The notes under the pieces are model-generated. The model was not told the DNA's origin, did no database searches, and worked only from the letters and a program-made list of their open reading frames with translations. The translations under genes and the position numbers were made by a program. From an uncultured Caulobacteraceae bacterium (GTDB lineage Bacteria > Pseudomonadota > Alphaproteobacteria > Caulobacterales > Caulobacteraceae), in assembly GCA_937138625.1 (NCBI GenBank), contig CAKZPF010000003.1:372001-436000 (forward strand): a DNA stretch of 64,000 nt. The letters are read 5' to 3'. This document shows positions 1-8,641 of the stretch, piece by piece (positions within the stretch are counted from its first letter, which is position 1; every line of letters begins with the position of its first letter).

Positions 1-30
1 AACGACACAAGATCGCAACACGACCGTCTT

Positions 31-67
31 GATAAATAAAAAAATGGCATCAGAGTCCCGGTGCCAT
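31..67 (-). terminator. Rho-independent terminator after the Sel1-like gene
   Basis: The hexamers ATGGCA (44-49) and TGCCAT (62-67) form a short stem. Read on the minus strand it is followed by a T-rich run (43 down to about 31). It lies just past the stop codon of the minus-strand Sel1-like gene. The stem is only six pairs with a 12-nt loop, so it is a modest terminator. Confidence 0.5.
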
Positions 68-124
68 CGTAAAAAAACCGCCTGCCACGCCCCCACACAG
101 GGGGCGATTGACGGGATAAACCTC

Positions 125-457
125 TTAGGCCGCGCGGCTGCTGTCGCTGCCGTTGGCGGGCTTTTTATCGGTTTTGTTTTGCTCGAGCCACTCACGAGCG
201 GCCTTTTGGGCGTGGGCGATCTCACCACTGCTCATCAGCTCGGAGATTTCCTTGCGCGTCAGCTTGGCATCTTCGGATCCCATCAGCGCGGCCAGGTTGA
301 ACAGCATATGCGCACAGACATAATCCATAGGCACACCCTGGCCCGTCGAGTATTGCAAGCCGGCTTTATATAGGTCCTCGGGGGTATTGGCCCCTTGGAT
401 CAGCTCTGCTGGAAATTCGACACCCACACCATCATCGTATTTTTTATTCTCGGTCAT
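125..457 (-). CDS. Small Sel1-repeat-like protein
   Basis: This 110-residue acidic protein has no signal peptide. Residues about 28-62 follow the Sel1/TPR-like helical-repeat pattern (LYKAGLQYSTGQGVPMDYV, then AHMLFNLAALMGSEDA), with the typical YxxGxGVPxDYxxAxxxFxxAA spacing. Only one clear repeat is present, followed by a second amphipathic helix and a polar tail. Sel1 repeats serve as protein-protein interaction scaffolds, and nothing here identifies a partner. The gene stands alone, is transcribed away from gatB's end, and is followed by a terminator. The ATG at 457 is the natural start. The family is fairly clear; the role is unknown. Confidence 0.7.
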   Translation of the reverse strand: MTENKKYDDGVGVEFPAELIQGANTPEDLYKAGLQYSTGQGVPMDYVCAHMLFNLAALMGSEDAKLTRKEISELMSSGEIAHAQKAAREWLEQNKTDKKPANGSDSSRAA

Positions 458-818
458 TGTGTATTCCTCGTCTGAATTGGGCGCGGCCGTTCACCGCCAC
501 TCAGGTTTCCTAGACACTTTTGCCCCATCTGCTGAAGAATACGTAAATGAATCAAAATAATTTTTGGGTAATTTTGGTTATTATCAAGTAAATATATTAA
601 GTTAAACCACATTAACCACAATAAATATAAAAATAACAAGCAAGAGGCCATGGTAAATATATATTTATACCAATTAATGTGGATTCATATTTTCATAGTG
701 AGTGAACAAAGGTGGCCATAGACAAAGGTAACAATGGGCAAAGGTAGCCATGGGCAAAGGCGCGCCTGCCCCACAGGACACACGGTCTTTCTCGCTCAAA
801 CAAAACCACCGAGGTGGC
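458..818. other. AT-rich non-coding gap with a 16-bp tandem repeat
   Basis: This 361-bp gap lies between the Sel1-like gene and the end of gatB. From about 530 to 705 it is strikingly AT-rich compared with everything around it, with runs such as taaatatattaa. It ends in the 16-bp tandem repeat listed separately. A 65-codon minus-strand frame crosses it but has no ribosome-binding site or family resemblance. The stretch probably holds the promoter of the Sel1-like gene, but I cannot identify one hexamer pair with confidence. Confidence 0.5.
707..770. repeat. 16-bp direct tandem repeat, three full copies plus a partial
   Basis: Copies begin at 707, 723, 739 and 755, exactly 16 bp apart. The units are caaaggtggccataga, caaaggtaacaatggg and caaaggtagccatggg, then a partial caaaggcgcgcc. 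Most variation falls in the second half of the unit. It lies in non-coding sequence downstream of gatB. Confidence 0.8.
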
Positions 819-2288
819 TTATACACCCAGTTTCTTTTGGATAATGTCGTTCACCGCTTTGGGGTTGGCCTTGCCGCCGGTGGCCTTCATCACCTGGCCC
901 ACGAACCACCCCGCCAGTTGGGGTTTGGCCTTGGCTTGTTCCACCTTATCGGGGTTCGCGGCCATGACCTCGTCAACGGCTTTTTCAATGGCACCGGTGT
1001 CCGTGACCTGTTTCAAACCATGCTTTTCAACAATCTCGGCGGCGGTGTTTTCGCTGGCCCAAAGATGCTCGAAGACCTCTTTGGCGATTTTCGAGGAAAT
1101 GGTGCCATCTTCAATCAAAGCCACCATGCCCGCCAACCGCTCGGCAGAAATGGGGCTGTCGTCGATGTCATGCCCCTCTTTGGCCAGACGCCCCAGCAGG
1201 TCGTTGATGGTCCAGTTGGCGATCAGTTTGGCGTCACGGCCTTTGGCGGCGGCCTCGAAATAATCGGCGCGCGCGCCTTTGGTCACCAGCACACCGGCGT
1301 CATAGGCCGAGAGACCATAATCGGCCATCAGCCGCGCTTTTTTGGCATCCGGCAGCTCGGGCAGAGTTTTGCGGATCTCTTCGATCCAGGCTTGCTCTAG
1401 CTCCAGCGGCAACAGATCGGGGTCGGGGAAATAACGATAATCGTGGGCATCTTCTTTTGATCGCATCGTGCGGGTCTCGCCGCTGGCGACATTGAACAGC
1501 CGGGTTTCCTGGTCGATCTGACCGCCATCTTCCAGGATTTCGATCTGACGCCGGGCCTCATATTCAATGGCTTTGACAATATAGCTCATCGAATTGACGT
1601 TTTTGATCTCGCAGCGTGTGCCCAACGGCCCGCCGGGCTTGCGCACGGAAACGTTCACGTCCGCGCGCATGTTGCCCTTTTCCATATCCCCGTCACAGGT
1701 GCCCAGGTACCGCACAATGGTGCGCAGCTTTTTCACAAAGGCCGCTGCATCCAAGGCCGAGCGCATATCGGGCCTGGAGACGATCTCCATCAAGGCCACG
1801 CCCGAGCGGTTCAGATCCACATAGGTGGCATTCGGGTCCATGTCGTGGATGGATTTGCCAGCGTCTTGTTCGAGGTGCAAACGCTCGATGCCCACTTTGA
1901 AACTGCTGCCGTCCTCGCGCTCAACCTCAATTTCCCCCTCGCCCACGATGGGGTTTTTAAACTGGCTGATCTGATAGCCCTGGGGCAGATCGGGATAAAA
2001 ATAGTTTTTGCGATCAAACGTCGAGCGCGTGTGGATCTGCGCGTTCAGCCCCAGGCCTGTGCGCACCGCTTGTTCGACGCAGAATTTGTTGATGACCGGC
2101 AGCATCCCCGGCATGCCGGCATCAATGAAGCTGACGTTTTCGTTGGGCCCGGCCCCAAAGCCCACAGGCGCGCCGGAAAACAGCTTGGCGTTCGATGCGA
2201 CCTGGGCATGAACCTCGAGGCCGATCACGACCTCCCACTCGCCCGTGTTGCCGGTGATCAGATTGGATTTTTCTGCTGTCGTGTTCAT
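819..2288 (-). CDS. gatB: Aspartyl/glutamyl-tRNA amidotransferase subunit B
   Basis: GatB is the kinase/tRNA-binding subunit of GatCAB. It phosphorylates the side chain of mischarged Glu-tRNA(Gln) or Asp-tRNA(Asn) and directs ammonia from GatA onto it. The protein is full length at 489 residues. The N-terminal cradle domain opens with [13 protein letters not shown], and the family motif around [10 protein letters not shown] is present. The C-terminal YqeY-like tail domain ends in [17 protein letters not shown] chose the ATG at 2288 over an in-frame GTG at 2297 because AAAAAGG lies 8 nt upstream of the ATG. gatA and gatC lie upstream on the same strand, but a repeat-filled gap of about 330 bp separates gatA from gatB. 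Confidence 0.97.
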   Translation of the reverse strand: MNTTAEKSNLITGNTGEWEVVIGLEVHAQVASNAKLFSGAPVGFGAGPNENVSFIDAGMPGMLPVINKFCVEQAVRTGLGLNAQIHTRSTFDRKNYFYPDLPQGYQISQFKNPIVGEGEIEVEREDGSSFKVGIERLHLEQDAGKSIHDMDPNATYVDLNRSGVALMEIVSRPDMRSALDAAAFVKKLRTIVRYLGTCDGDMEKGNMRADVNVSVRKPGGPLGTRCEIKNVNSMSYIVKAIEYEARRQIEILEDGGQIDQETRLFNVASGETRTMRSKEDAHDYRYFPDPDLLPLELEQAWIEEIRKTLPELPDAKKARLMADYGLSAYDAGVLVTKGARADYFEAAAKGRDAKLIANWTINDLLGRLAKEGHDIDDSPISAERLAGMVALIEDGTISSKIAKEVFEHLWASENTAAEIVEKHGLKQVTDTGAIEKAVDEVMAANPDKVEQAKAKPQLAGWFVGQVMKATGGKANPKAVNDIIQKKLGV

Positions 2289-2306
2289 ATCGCGCACCTT
2301 TTTATT

Positions 2307-2341
2307 CCTTCTCCCCTAGGGAGAAGGTTAGGATGAGGGGT
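2307..2341 (+). repeat. REP-like palindromic element, copy 1
   Basis: The core CCTTCTCCCCTAGGGAGAAGG part (2307-2327) is a near-perfect inverted repeat, followed by ttaggatgagggg. The same core-plus-tail layout recurs at 2543-2578, in reverse orientation at 2495-2530, and at 5173-5210. Palindromic intergenic repeats with this look are common in proteobacteria. Confidence 0.75.
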
Positions 2342-2499
2342 TAAACTGTTTTCATATATCCCGCAATGGTTTCCAACACACCCTCAAGATTTTTAAGGAC
2401 ATCCGTATTGCAAAGCCGCAGCCCTGTGTCTCCACTATTTTCCTGGTTACAGCGGAGCGCTCGGGCACGTTGCGTTTTTGCTTTCACCAGCTCATCCCC
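2341..2499 (-). pseudogene. Internally deleted DUF559 (Vsr-like endonuclease) relic
   Basis: Reading the minus strand from about 2499 to the TAA at 2343-2341 gives a short open frame. It contains RARALRCNQ followed almost at once by LRLCNTDVLKNLEGVLETI. The first piece matches the N-terminal start of DUF559 proteins (RARxLRxNQTxAE). The second matches their C-terminal end (LRFWNxDVLxNLEGVLExI). The roughly 70-80 residues of nuclease core expected between them are missing, and a TGA lies directly upstream. DUF559 is related to the Vsr/restriction endonuclease fold. This is a dead remnant lying between REP-like palindromes. The assignment rests on remembered family motifs. Confidence 0.6.
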
Positions 2500-2530
2500 T
2501 CACCCCCCCCCTCTCCCCATGGGAGAGGGC
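2495..2530 (-). repeat. REP-like palindromic element, copy 2 (reverse orientation)
   Basis: The core CCTCTCCCCATGGGAGAGG (about 2511-2529) is an inverted repeat preceded by cccctcacccccc. This is the same arrangement as copies 1 and 3 but on the opposite strand. Confidence 0.75.
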
Positions 2531-2542
2531 TTACCATCAGTT

Positions 2543-2578
2543 CCTTCTCCCTTATGGAGAAGGTTAGGATGAGAGGGT
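2543..2578 (+). repeat. REP-like palindromic element, copy 3
   Basis: ccttctcccttatggagaag followed by gttaggatgagaggg repeats copy 1 almost base for base. It lies 46 bp downstream of the gatA stop, on the gatA-gatB gap. Confidence 0.75.
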
Positions 2579-2624
2579 GGAGAATGAGCGGACCGAGGCA
2601 CGGCACGGGATGAGCGGAACAGTC

Positions 2625-4115
2625 TCACCACCACTTTTCCGGCTTGGCCGCAAAGCCCGCAGCACGTTCCAGCGCCGAGCCCACAGCGAACACCGTTTCT
2701 TCGTCCAAAGCCCGGCCCAAGACCTGCAGCCCCAGCGGCAGACCCTGCGCATCAAGGCCCGCAGGCACCGAAATGCCCGGCAGACCGGCCAGATTGCCCG
2801 TGACGGTGAAAATGTCGTTCAGATACATGGAAATCGGATCCGCCGAGCGCTCGCCCAATTGGAAGGCCGCCGATGGCGTCGAGGGTGTCAGCAGCGCGTC
2901 CACGGACTTGAAAACCTCGTCGAAGTCCTGGGCGATGCGGCGGCGCACCTTCAGGGCCCGCAAGTAGTACGCATCATAATAGCCCGCCGACAGCACATAG
3001 GTGCCGATCATCACCCGGCGTTTGACCTCCTCGCCAAAGCCCTCGGAGCGGGTGTTTTGGTAAACCTCGGCCAGAGTTTTGCCCTCGGCGCGATAGCCAA
3101 AGCGCATGCCATCATAGCGCGCCAGGTTCGATGAGGCTTCGGCCGGCGCGATGATGTAATAACATGGCAAAGCATATTTGGTGTGCGGCAGCGAGACATC
3201 GACAATCTCGGCGCCCGCATCTTTCAGCCAGGCGATGCCTTGGCTCCACAGGGTTTCGATCTCGGCCGGCATCCCATCCATGCGGTATTCTTTGGGGATG
3301 CCGATTTTCATGCCTTTGATGGATTTGCCGCAAGAGGCGGCAAAATTCGGCACCTCGGCGGTCAGGGAGGTGCTGTCTTTCTCGTCGTGCCCGCACATGG
3401 CCTGCAACATCAGGGCGCTGTCCTTCACGGTGCGGGTGATCGGCCCGGCTTGGTCCAGCGACGAGGCAAAGGCCACCATACCAAAGCGCGAACACCGGCC
3501 ATAGGTGGGCTTGATGCCGACAGTGCCGGTAAAGGCCGCGGGCTGGCGAATGGACCCGCCCGTGTCCGAGCCCGTGGCCCCCAGGCACATCAGACCCGCC
3601 ACCGCCGAGGCCGAGCCCCCAGAGGACCCACCCGGCGTGAAGGTGCCGTTCGAGCCCTGCGCCCGCCAGGGGTTGGCCACGGGCCCAAAGGCCGAGGTTT
3701 CATTGGACGAGCCCATGGCGAACTCGTCCATGTTCAGCTTGCCCAACATCACCGCCCCAGCGTCCCACAGGTTTTGGGTCACGGTGCTTTCATAGGGCGG
3801 CACAAACCCCTTCAGAATCTTAGAGCCCGCATTGGTCTCGACGCCTTCGGTGCAAAACAGCTCCTTGATGCCCAGCGGAATGCCCTCCAGCAAACCGGCC
3901 TCGCCCTTGGCCAGGCGCGCGTCCGAGGCCTTGGCCATTTCGCGGGCTTTGTCGGGCGTTTCTGTGGTATAGGCGTTCAGGGCCCGCCCGCCTTCCATGG
4001 CGGTGATATAGGCCTCGGTCAGCTCGGTGGCGGAAATTTTTTTGGCCTTCAGGGCCTCAAGGGCGTCGGCAAGCGTCAAGTCCAACAGATCGGTGGCAAG
4101 GGTGGCGGTATCCAT
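2625..4115 (-). CDS. gatA: Aspartyl/glutamyl-tRNA amidotransferase subunit A
   Basis: GatA is the amidase subunit of GatCAB. It hydrolyses glutamine and supplies ammonia to GatB to complete Gln-tRNA or Asn-tRNA. At 496 residues it has the usual length. The amidase-signature Ser-cisSer-Lys triad is visible: Lys84 in GIKELF, the cis-Ser in GGSSGGS (162-168), and nucleophile Ser188 in [12 protein letters not shown]. The start ATG at 4115 has AGAGG upstream and lies 11 bp after gatC, so the two are co-transcribed. This organism probably makes Gln-tRNA and/or Asn-tRNA by transamidation. Confidence 0.98.
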   Translation of the reverse strand: MDTATLATDLLDLTLADALEALKAKKISATELTEAYITAMEGGRALNAYTTETPDKAREMAKASDARLAKGEAGLLEGIPLGIKELFCTEGVETNAGSKILKGFVPPYESTVTQNLWDAGAVMLGKLNMDEFAMGSSNETSAFGPVANPWRAQGSNGTFTPGGSSGGSASAVAGLMCLGATGSDTGGSIRQPAAFTGTVGIKPTYGRCSRFGMVAFASSLDQAGPITRTVKDSALMLQAMCGHDEKDSTSLTAEVPNFAASCGKSIKGMKIGIPKEYRMDGMPAEIETLWSQGIAWLKDAGAEIVDVSLPHTKYALPCYYIIAPAEASSNLARYDGMRFGYRAEGKTLAEVYQNTRSEGFGEEVKRRVMIGTYVLSAGYYDAYYLRALKVRRRIAQDFDEVFKSVDALLTPSTPSAAFQLGERSADPISMYLNDIFTVTGNLAGLPGISVPAGLDAQGLPLGLQVLGRALDEETVFAVGSALERAAGFAAKPEKWW

Positions 4116-4126
4116 CTGGGCGGCCT

Positions 4127-4414
4127 CTATTCAACAACTTTGGGCACAACAAAAAAGTTGTGATCGGATTTGGGGGCGTTGGCGGTGACGGCTTCGGGTT
4201 TGCCGCCATCGGTGACCACATCCTCGCGCAGGGGTTGGGTCATGGGGATGCAGGTGGTCATGGGCTCGATGCCGTCTACGTCCACCTCGTTCAACTGTTC
4301 GATCCAACCCAAAATACCGTTCAGCTTTTCGGTCATGGGATGGACGTCTTCGTCCTTGATGGCGATATGGGCCAGCTTGGCGACTTTGCGGATTGTGGCG
4401 TCATCTACAGACAT
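4127..4414 (-). CDS. gatC: Aspartyl/glutamyl-tRNA amidotransferase subunit C
   Basis: GatC is the small subunit that wraps around GatA and GatB and holds them together. The protein starts [19 protein letters not shown] and contains [21 protein letters not shown], both typical of the family, and has the usual 95 residues. The open frame extends upstream to 4531, but the ATG at 4414 has AAGGTGAG just before it and matches the family N-terminus. It heads the gatC-gatA unit and is divergent from ruvX. Confidence 0.96.
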   Translation of the reverse strand: MSVDDATIRKVAKLAHIAIKDEDVHPMTEKLNGILGWIEQLNEVDVDGIEPMTTCIPMTQPLREDVVTDGGKPEAVTANAPKSDHNFFVVPKVVE

Positions 4415-4545
4415 GGTCAGACTCACCTTCGGTTTTTGTGATCTAGTCAGAAACGCGCTTGGGGGCGGAATGTCAATCCCGATCCCGGACGGATGGCCCG
4501 CGCCCTCCTCTTGACCCTTGCCCACAGACATGAAACAGACGCGCC

Positions 4546-5010
4546 ATGCCTTTGATTGCGCTTTCCGACCTGCCCGCTATGCCCCAAGCCCCGGTCCTGT
4601 TGGGCCTCGATTTGGGCAGCAAAACCATCGGCGTCGCCGCCAGCGACCGCACCCGTGTCATTGCCAGCCCCAAAACCACTTTGAAACGCGGCAAATTCAG
4701 CCAAGACGCCGAGGGCATTTTTAAACTTATGGCTGAATACGAAGCCGGAGGGCTGATCATCGGCTTGCCGCTGCATATGAACGGCGACATGAGCCCCAGG
4801 GCACAATCGGCCCGCAGCTTTGCACTCAATCTGCTGAAGCAACAGGACATGCCCATTTGCTTGTGGGACGAACGCATGACCAGCCTGGCCGCTGATCGGG
4901 CGATGCTAGAGGCTGACCTGAGCCGCAAAAAACGAGCCGAGCACATTGATGCCGTTGCCGCCAGCCTGATCCTGCAAAGCGCGCTGGAGCACCTGCGGGG
5001 GCAAAAATGA
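4546..5010 (+). CDS. ruvX: RuvX/YqgF Holliday junction resolvase-like nuclease
   Basis: YqgF-family proteins have an RNase H-like fold and are implicated in 16S rRNA 5'-end maturation (an older annotation is Holliday junction resolvase). The signature [17 protein letters not shown] lies near residue 20. [13 protein letters not shown] follows in the middle, then [14 protein letters not shown] and a C-terminal [13 protein letters not shown] helix. All three acidic catalytic positions appear to be present. Length is 154 residues, with a short N-terminal extension before the first strand; the ATG at 4585 (MPQAPVLL) is an alternative start. It is divergent from gatC. Confidence 0.93.
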   Translation: MPLIALSDLPAMPQAPVLLGLDLGSKTIGVAASDRTRVIASPKTTLKRGKFSQDAEGIFKLMAEYEAGGLIIGLPLHMNGDMSPRAQSARSFALNLLKQQDMPICLWDERMTSLAADRAMLEADLSRKKRAEHIDAVAASLILQSALEHLRGQK

Positions 5011-5035
5011 TATCTGCCCAAACGATGAACGCCCG

Positions 5036-5107
5036 TTCATGCCTGCGCGCGCAGGAATCCAGGCAATCGCTATCGTATGGATCCCAAATCAAGTTCGGGA
5101 TGAGCGG
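5036..5107. repeat. Imperfect palindromic repeat of the 'ATCCC...GGGAT' intergenic type
   Basis: The stretch contains gcctgcgcgcgcaggaatcc, a GC palindrome, followed by ggatcccaaatcaagttcg and ggatga. Short intergenic repeats of this form (cctgcgcgcagg, then gatcaagtncgggatga) are common in alphaproteobacterial genomes. I see only this one copy in the window. Confidence 0.5.
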
Positions 5108-5172
5108 TAAAAACGTGCGGCATGGCGCCCACACACATTCTCATCCGCTGATAGCCTGGCTTAACGAGAATA

Positions 5173-5210
5173 CCCCTCTCTCCCACAGGGAGAGGGCTGG
5201 GGTGAGGGGT
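5173..5210 (+). repeat. REP-like palindromic element, copy 4
   Basis: cccctctctcccacagggag followed by agggctggggtgaggggt has the same core-plus-tail structure as the three copies around 2.3-2.6 kb. This copy is closer to the cctctccc variant of copy 2. Confidence 0.75.
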
Positions 5211-5338
5211 TACGCCCTTCGAGAGCCGCGTACACCCTCATCCTCCCAGCAGCCTGCGACCATCGGGAGCGGCGCGGGCGACGGCCCGTCGCGCCCCTGC
5301 CGAGGCAGCGAGCCCCGCGCGCTTGCCACGAGCGCGAT

Positions 5339-6250
5339 ATGACCCTGATCCTGAATGCCGTATTGCCCGTGTTTCTGGTCGTGGCCTTGGGCTATGGCCT
5401 GAAACGACTGCGCTTTCTGGGCCCACGCGGTTGGGGTGCGGTGACCAAGCTGGCCTATTATGTGTTTTTTCCCGCCTTTTTGGTGCCCGCCATTTGGGGC
5501 GCGGACTTCCGTGGCCTTGATGCGGGGCCTCTGGCCCTGACGGTGGCCACTGCCGCCGGATTGGCGGGCGCCGTGCTGTTTGTGGCCCGCCCCGTGGTGC
5601 CCCTGTCCGGCCCCAGCTATTCCAGCCTGTTCCAAGGGGTGTTGCGCTGGAACAGTTTTGTGTTCTTGCCCATTGTCGCCAATCTGTATGGCCAACAGGG
5701 CTTGGCGCTGGCAGGCATTGTCATTGCCGCGCTGGTGCCGGTGGTGAACATTTTGTGCGTGCTGGCGCTGTCGAAATATGCCCAAGGGGGTGGCGGATTG
5801 CGGCGGGCCTTGCGCCCTCTGTTGACCAATCCGATTTTGCTGGCGTGCTTTGCGGGCTTGGTGCTGAACGCCGCCCAGGTGCCCCATTGGGGCGTGCTCG
5901 ATAAGGTGATGGACCGTATGGGCGATGCCGCCCTGCCGTTGGGGCTGTTGTTGGCGGGGTCGGGCCTGAACTTCACCGCCCTGCGGGGTCGCCTGCCCAC
6001 CCTGGGAGCAATTTGTGCGCTAAAACTGGGGGTGATGCCCCTGGTAATGCTCGGGCTCGCAAAATTTTACGGCGCCAATGAACTGGCCCAAGCCATTGCG
6101 CTGTTGGTGGGGGCCTCGCCCGGGGCGGCGGCCAGTTATGTGCTGGCGCGACAAATGGGTGGGGACGCGCCCCTGATGGCGGGTGTGGTGGCCGCCACCA
6201 CCAGCCTGAGCCTCATCACCCTGCCCCTGACGATTGCCTGGTTTTTATAA
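5339..6250 (+). CDS. AEC (auxin efflux carrier) family transporter
   Basis: This 303-residue integral inner-membrane protein has about ten hydrophobic segments and the two-half layout of the AEC/bile-acid-type fold. The N-terminus LNAVLPVFLVVALGYGLKRL and the following FFPAFLVPAIW are typical of AEC permeases, as is the GASPGAAASYVLARQMGGD crossover region near residue 260. Characterised bacterial members export or import small carboxylates such as malate, but the substrate cannot be read from sequence. It is followed by pyrB after about 70 bp, which may be a chance neighbour. Confidence 0.85.
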   Translation: MTLILNAVLPVFLVVALGYGLKRLRFLGPRGWGAVTKLAYYVFFPAFLVPAIWGADFRGLDAGPLALTVATAAGLAGAVLFVARPVVPLSGPSYSSLFQGVLRWNSFVFLPIVANLYGQQGLALAGIVIAALVPVVNILCVLALSKYAQGGGGLRRALRPLLTNPILLACFAGLVLNAAQVPHWGVLDKVMDRMGDAALPLGLLLAGSGLNFTALRGRLPTLGAICALKLGVMPLVMLGLAKFYGANELAQAIALLVGASPGAAASYVLARQMGGDAPLMAGVVAATTSLSLITLPLTIAWFL

Positions 6251-6320
6251 GGCAGATTGGTGATCCCACCTGTTCATTTTTTCCTTGGCCCCCCGTGCGA
6301 CTTGGGGTAAACACGGCCCG

Positions 6321-7325
6321 ATGAGCATGACCACCCCGACTTCGACGGAGACCACGTCGGATCCTGCATCCAGCGACCTTGCCCCCCACGCCTTTGCGCG
6401 GCGGCATTTTCTGTCAATTGATCAACTGAACGAGGCCAGCGCGCGAGATCTGATGAACGCGTCGAGCGCCTTTGCCGATGCCATCCGCGCCGAAGATGAC
6501 ATCCCCCACCACCTGGCCAATGCCCGCGTGATGACGGTGTTTTTTGAAAACTCCACGCGCACTTTGGCCTCGTTTGAGATGGCGGTGAAGCGCTTGGGCG
6601 GCGAGGTCATCAGTTTGCCGATTGCGGCCTCCAGCACCAAAAAAGGCGAAAGCCTGGCGGATACCCTGAAAACTTTGGACGCCATGCGCCCCGATATGGT
6701 GGTCATGCGCCATGGCGCACCCGGTGCCGCGGATCTGGCGGCGCGCCTGATGGACGCCAGTGTGATCAACGCCGGGGATGGTGCCCGTGGCCACCCCACC
6801 CAAGCCCTGTTGGATGCGGTCACGCTGCAACGCACCTTTGGTGATGTGGCGGGCCTGCGGGTAACGATTTGCGGTGACATCCGCCACAGCCGCGTGGCGC
6901 GGTCCAATGTGGCCCTGCTGAGCCTGCTGGGTGCCCAAGTGCGTCTGTGTGCGCCTGGGCCCTTGTTGCCCGATGCGGTTCACGACTGGGGTGTGCCTGT
7001 CAGCCATAGCTTTGCCGAGGGGCTGCCCGGATCCGATGTGGTGATGATGCTGCGGGTGCAGACCGAGCGTATGGCCGGCCATTTCGTGCCCAGCGTGCGG
7101 GAGTATCATCGGTTTTTCGGTCTCGATCTGAAAACTCTGATGGAACACGCCCCCGCCGCCAAGGTCATGCACCCCGGTCCCATGAACCGTGGCGTCGAGA
7201 TCACCGGCAGCCTGGCGGATCACCTGACCAAAAGCCTGATCCTCGATCAAGTGGAACTGGGCGTGGCCACACGCATGGCCGTGTTGTCGAAACTGATGGC
7301 CAATCGTGTGGGAGGGGCAGCGTGA
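6321..7325 (+). CDS. pyrB: Aspartate carbamoyltransferase, catalytic chain
   Basis: PyrB condenses carbamoyl phosphate with aspartate in the first committed step of pyrimidine synthesis. The carbamoyl-phosphate-binding motif FFENSTRT is at residues 74-81. GHPTQALLDA follows in the middle, and MHPGPMNRGVEI is in the aspartate-binding domain. Length is 334 residues from the ATG at 6321. The open frame continues upstream to a TTG at 6285, which I rejected because the extra residues are not family-like. The N-terminal 25 residues are Ser/Thr-rich and probably disordered. The stop overlaps the start of the next gene by one base, so the two are translationally coupled. No pyrI lies nearby. Confidence 0.96.
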   Translation: MSMTTPTSTETTSDPASSDLAPHAFARRHFLSIDQLNEASARDLMNASSAFADAIRAEDDIPHHLANARVMTVFFENSTRTLASFEMAVKRLGGEVISLPIAASSTKKGESLADTLKTLDAMRPDMVVMRHGAPGAADLAARLMDASVINAGDGARGHPTQALLDAVTLQRTFGDVAGLRVTICGDIRHSRVARSNVALLSLLGAQVRLCAPGPLLPDAVHDWGVPVSHSFAEGLPGSDVVMMLRVQTERMAGHFVPSVREYHRFFGLDLKTLMEHAPAAKVMHPGPMNRGVEITGSLADHLTKSLILDQVELGVATRMAVLSKLMANRVGGAA

Positions 7326-8641
7326 TGACGACCTCAGCCCTCCAGACCAATAAGCCGCTGGTGATTTATGGCGCGCGCCTGATTGACCCCGCCAGCCAAT
7401 ATGACGGCCCCGGCGCAGTTCTGATAGAAAATCAGCGCATTGTGGGTGTTTCCCAAAGCGCTACATTAAACAGCAAGCCTGATGGGGCCGATGTGTTGGA
7501 CGCCCAGGGTTGTGTGCTGGCCCCGGCCCTGGTGGATTTGCACACCCAGGTTCAGGGGCTGTTGGGCAATGGTCTCGAGACCCCCGCCACCCTGGCCCGC
7601 GCCGCGCTTGCCGGGGGGGTCAGCCACGCTGTGGTGCACCCCAGCGAAAATTGCCCGCTGGACACGCCCGAAGCCATCATGGCCTTTTTGGCCCAAACGC
7701 CGAATGATGGCGCGGTTTTGCTGCCGGCCGGTAACCTCCGTCACCAGGATACCATGGCGGAATATGGCCTGATGCAAGAAGCCGGTGCCGCCCTGCTGAG
7801 TGACGGCGGCCAGGTCAGCCCCAACGCCGCACAGCGTTTGGCCCATTTGCGCTATGCGCAGCAGTTTGGTCTGACCGTGTGTTTGTCGACGCTGCATCCC
7901 GATTTTGATCATCTGGCCACCGCCGGGGCTGTGGCCTCTGGCCTGGGGTTACACGGCACGCCGGCAAGCGTCGAGGCTTTGACATTGGCGCAACAGGTCA
8001 TGCTGGCCCAAGAGGCCCGCTGCCGCCCCTTGATCGGCCCCGTGACCACCCACCAAGCCCTTGAAACCCTGCGCAAGCTAGACCGCGAGGCCATGGCCGT
8101 GACCTGGACGCCGGTGACCCACCTCAGCTTCAATGCCGTGGATATGGGGGATCTAGATCCGCAATATCGCCTGTGCCCGCCCCTGCGCATCGATGACGAC
8201 CGCCGCACCCTGATCGAGGCCACACGCACGGGCCTCGTGCCCATCATCACGTCAAGCCACGCGCCGTGCAGCACAGGTGGCAAGCTCAATCCGTTTTCCC
8301 AGGCCAGCATTGGTGGCGCGATCATCGAAGATCTGTTGCCCGCTGCCCTCAGTCTTTATCACACGGGTGACGTCGAACTCTTGACCTTGTGGCAAGCCCT
8401 AAGCCTGACGCCTGCCCGCGCATTGGGCATTGATACCGGTGAAATCAGCAAGGGCGCGCCGGCCAATTTGGTGCTGGTGGATCTCGATGCCCCCAGCGTG
8501 CGCCGCGCCGAGGCCCTGATGTCGGCGTGCAAAGCCAGTCCCTATGATGGGCGGCGTCTGCAAGGTCGCCTCTTGAAAACTTGGATCAAAGGGCAGATGA
8601 TGTATGACTTTGAGCACGAGCTCGCGGAGGCATCATGCTAA
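7325..8641 (+). CDS. Dihydroorotase-like protein (class I), probably catalytically inactive PyrC'
   Basis: The protein (438 residues) has the amidohydrolase fold of class I dihydroorotase and sits directly after pyrB with TGATG overlap. Active class I enzymes carry a metal-binding DLHxHLR motif; here residues 71-77 read DLHTQVQ, so the second His and the substrate-binding Arg are absent. The active-site Asp of the TDHAPH motif is also gone (TSSHAPC, 309-315), and the Asn of MPNT is replaced (VVHPSEN). In Pseudomonas a non-catalytic PyrC' of this kind is needed to assemble PyrB. I infer the same structural role. A true dihydroorotase should then be encoded elsewhere. Automatic annotation will probably call this gene pyrC. 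Confidence 0.85.
   Translation: MTTSALQTNKPLVIYGARLIDPASQYDGPGAVLIENQRIVGVSQSATLNSKPDGADVLDAQGCVLAPALVDLHTQVQGLLGNGLETPATLARAALAGGVSHAVVHPSENCPLDTPEAIMAFLAQTPNDGAVLLPAGNLRHQDTMAEYGLMQEAGAALLSDGGQVSPNAAQRLAHLRYAQQFGLTVCLSTLHPDFDHLATAGAVASGLGLHGTPASVEALTLAQQVMLAQEARCRPLIGPVTTHQALETLRKLDREAMAVTWTPVTHLSFNAVDMGDLDPQYRLCPPLRIDDDRRTLIEATRTGLVPIITSSHAPCSTGGKLNPFSQASIGGAIIEDLLPAALSLYHTGDVELLTLWQALSLTPARALGIDTGEISKGAPANLVLVDLDAPSVRRAEALMSACKASPYDGRRLQGRLLKTWIKGQMMYDFEHELAEASC

Larger units (their letters stand above)
5011..5338. other. Non-coding gap holding two palindromic repeats
   Basis: The 328 bp between ruvX and the AEC permease gene contain no convincing gene. They hold a hairpin repeat at about 5036-5107 and REP-like copy 4 at 5173-5210. 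The remaining sequence (5211-5338) is GC-rich and has no resemblance I recognise. Open frames crossing it have no ribosome-binding sites. Confidence 0.6.

Noticed and set aside
454-651. A 65-codon minus-strand frame with a hydrophobic start
   Set aside because: It lies in the AT-rich gap, has no ribosome-binding site, and its hydrophobic residues follow from AT-rich codons.
750-1400. Open frames of up to 216 codons opposite gatB
   Set aside because: They are antisense shadows caused by third-position GC bias; the gatB frame is clearly coding.
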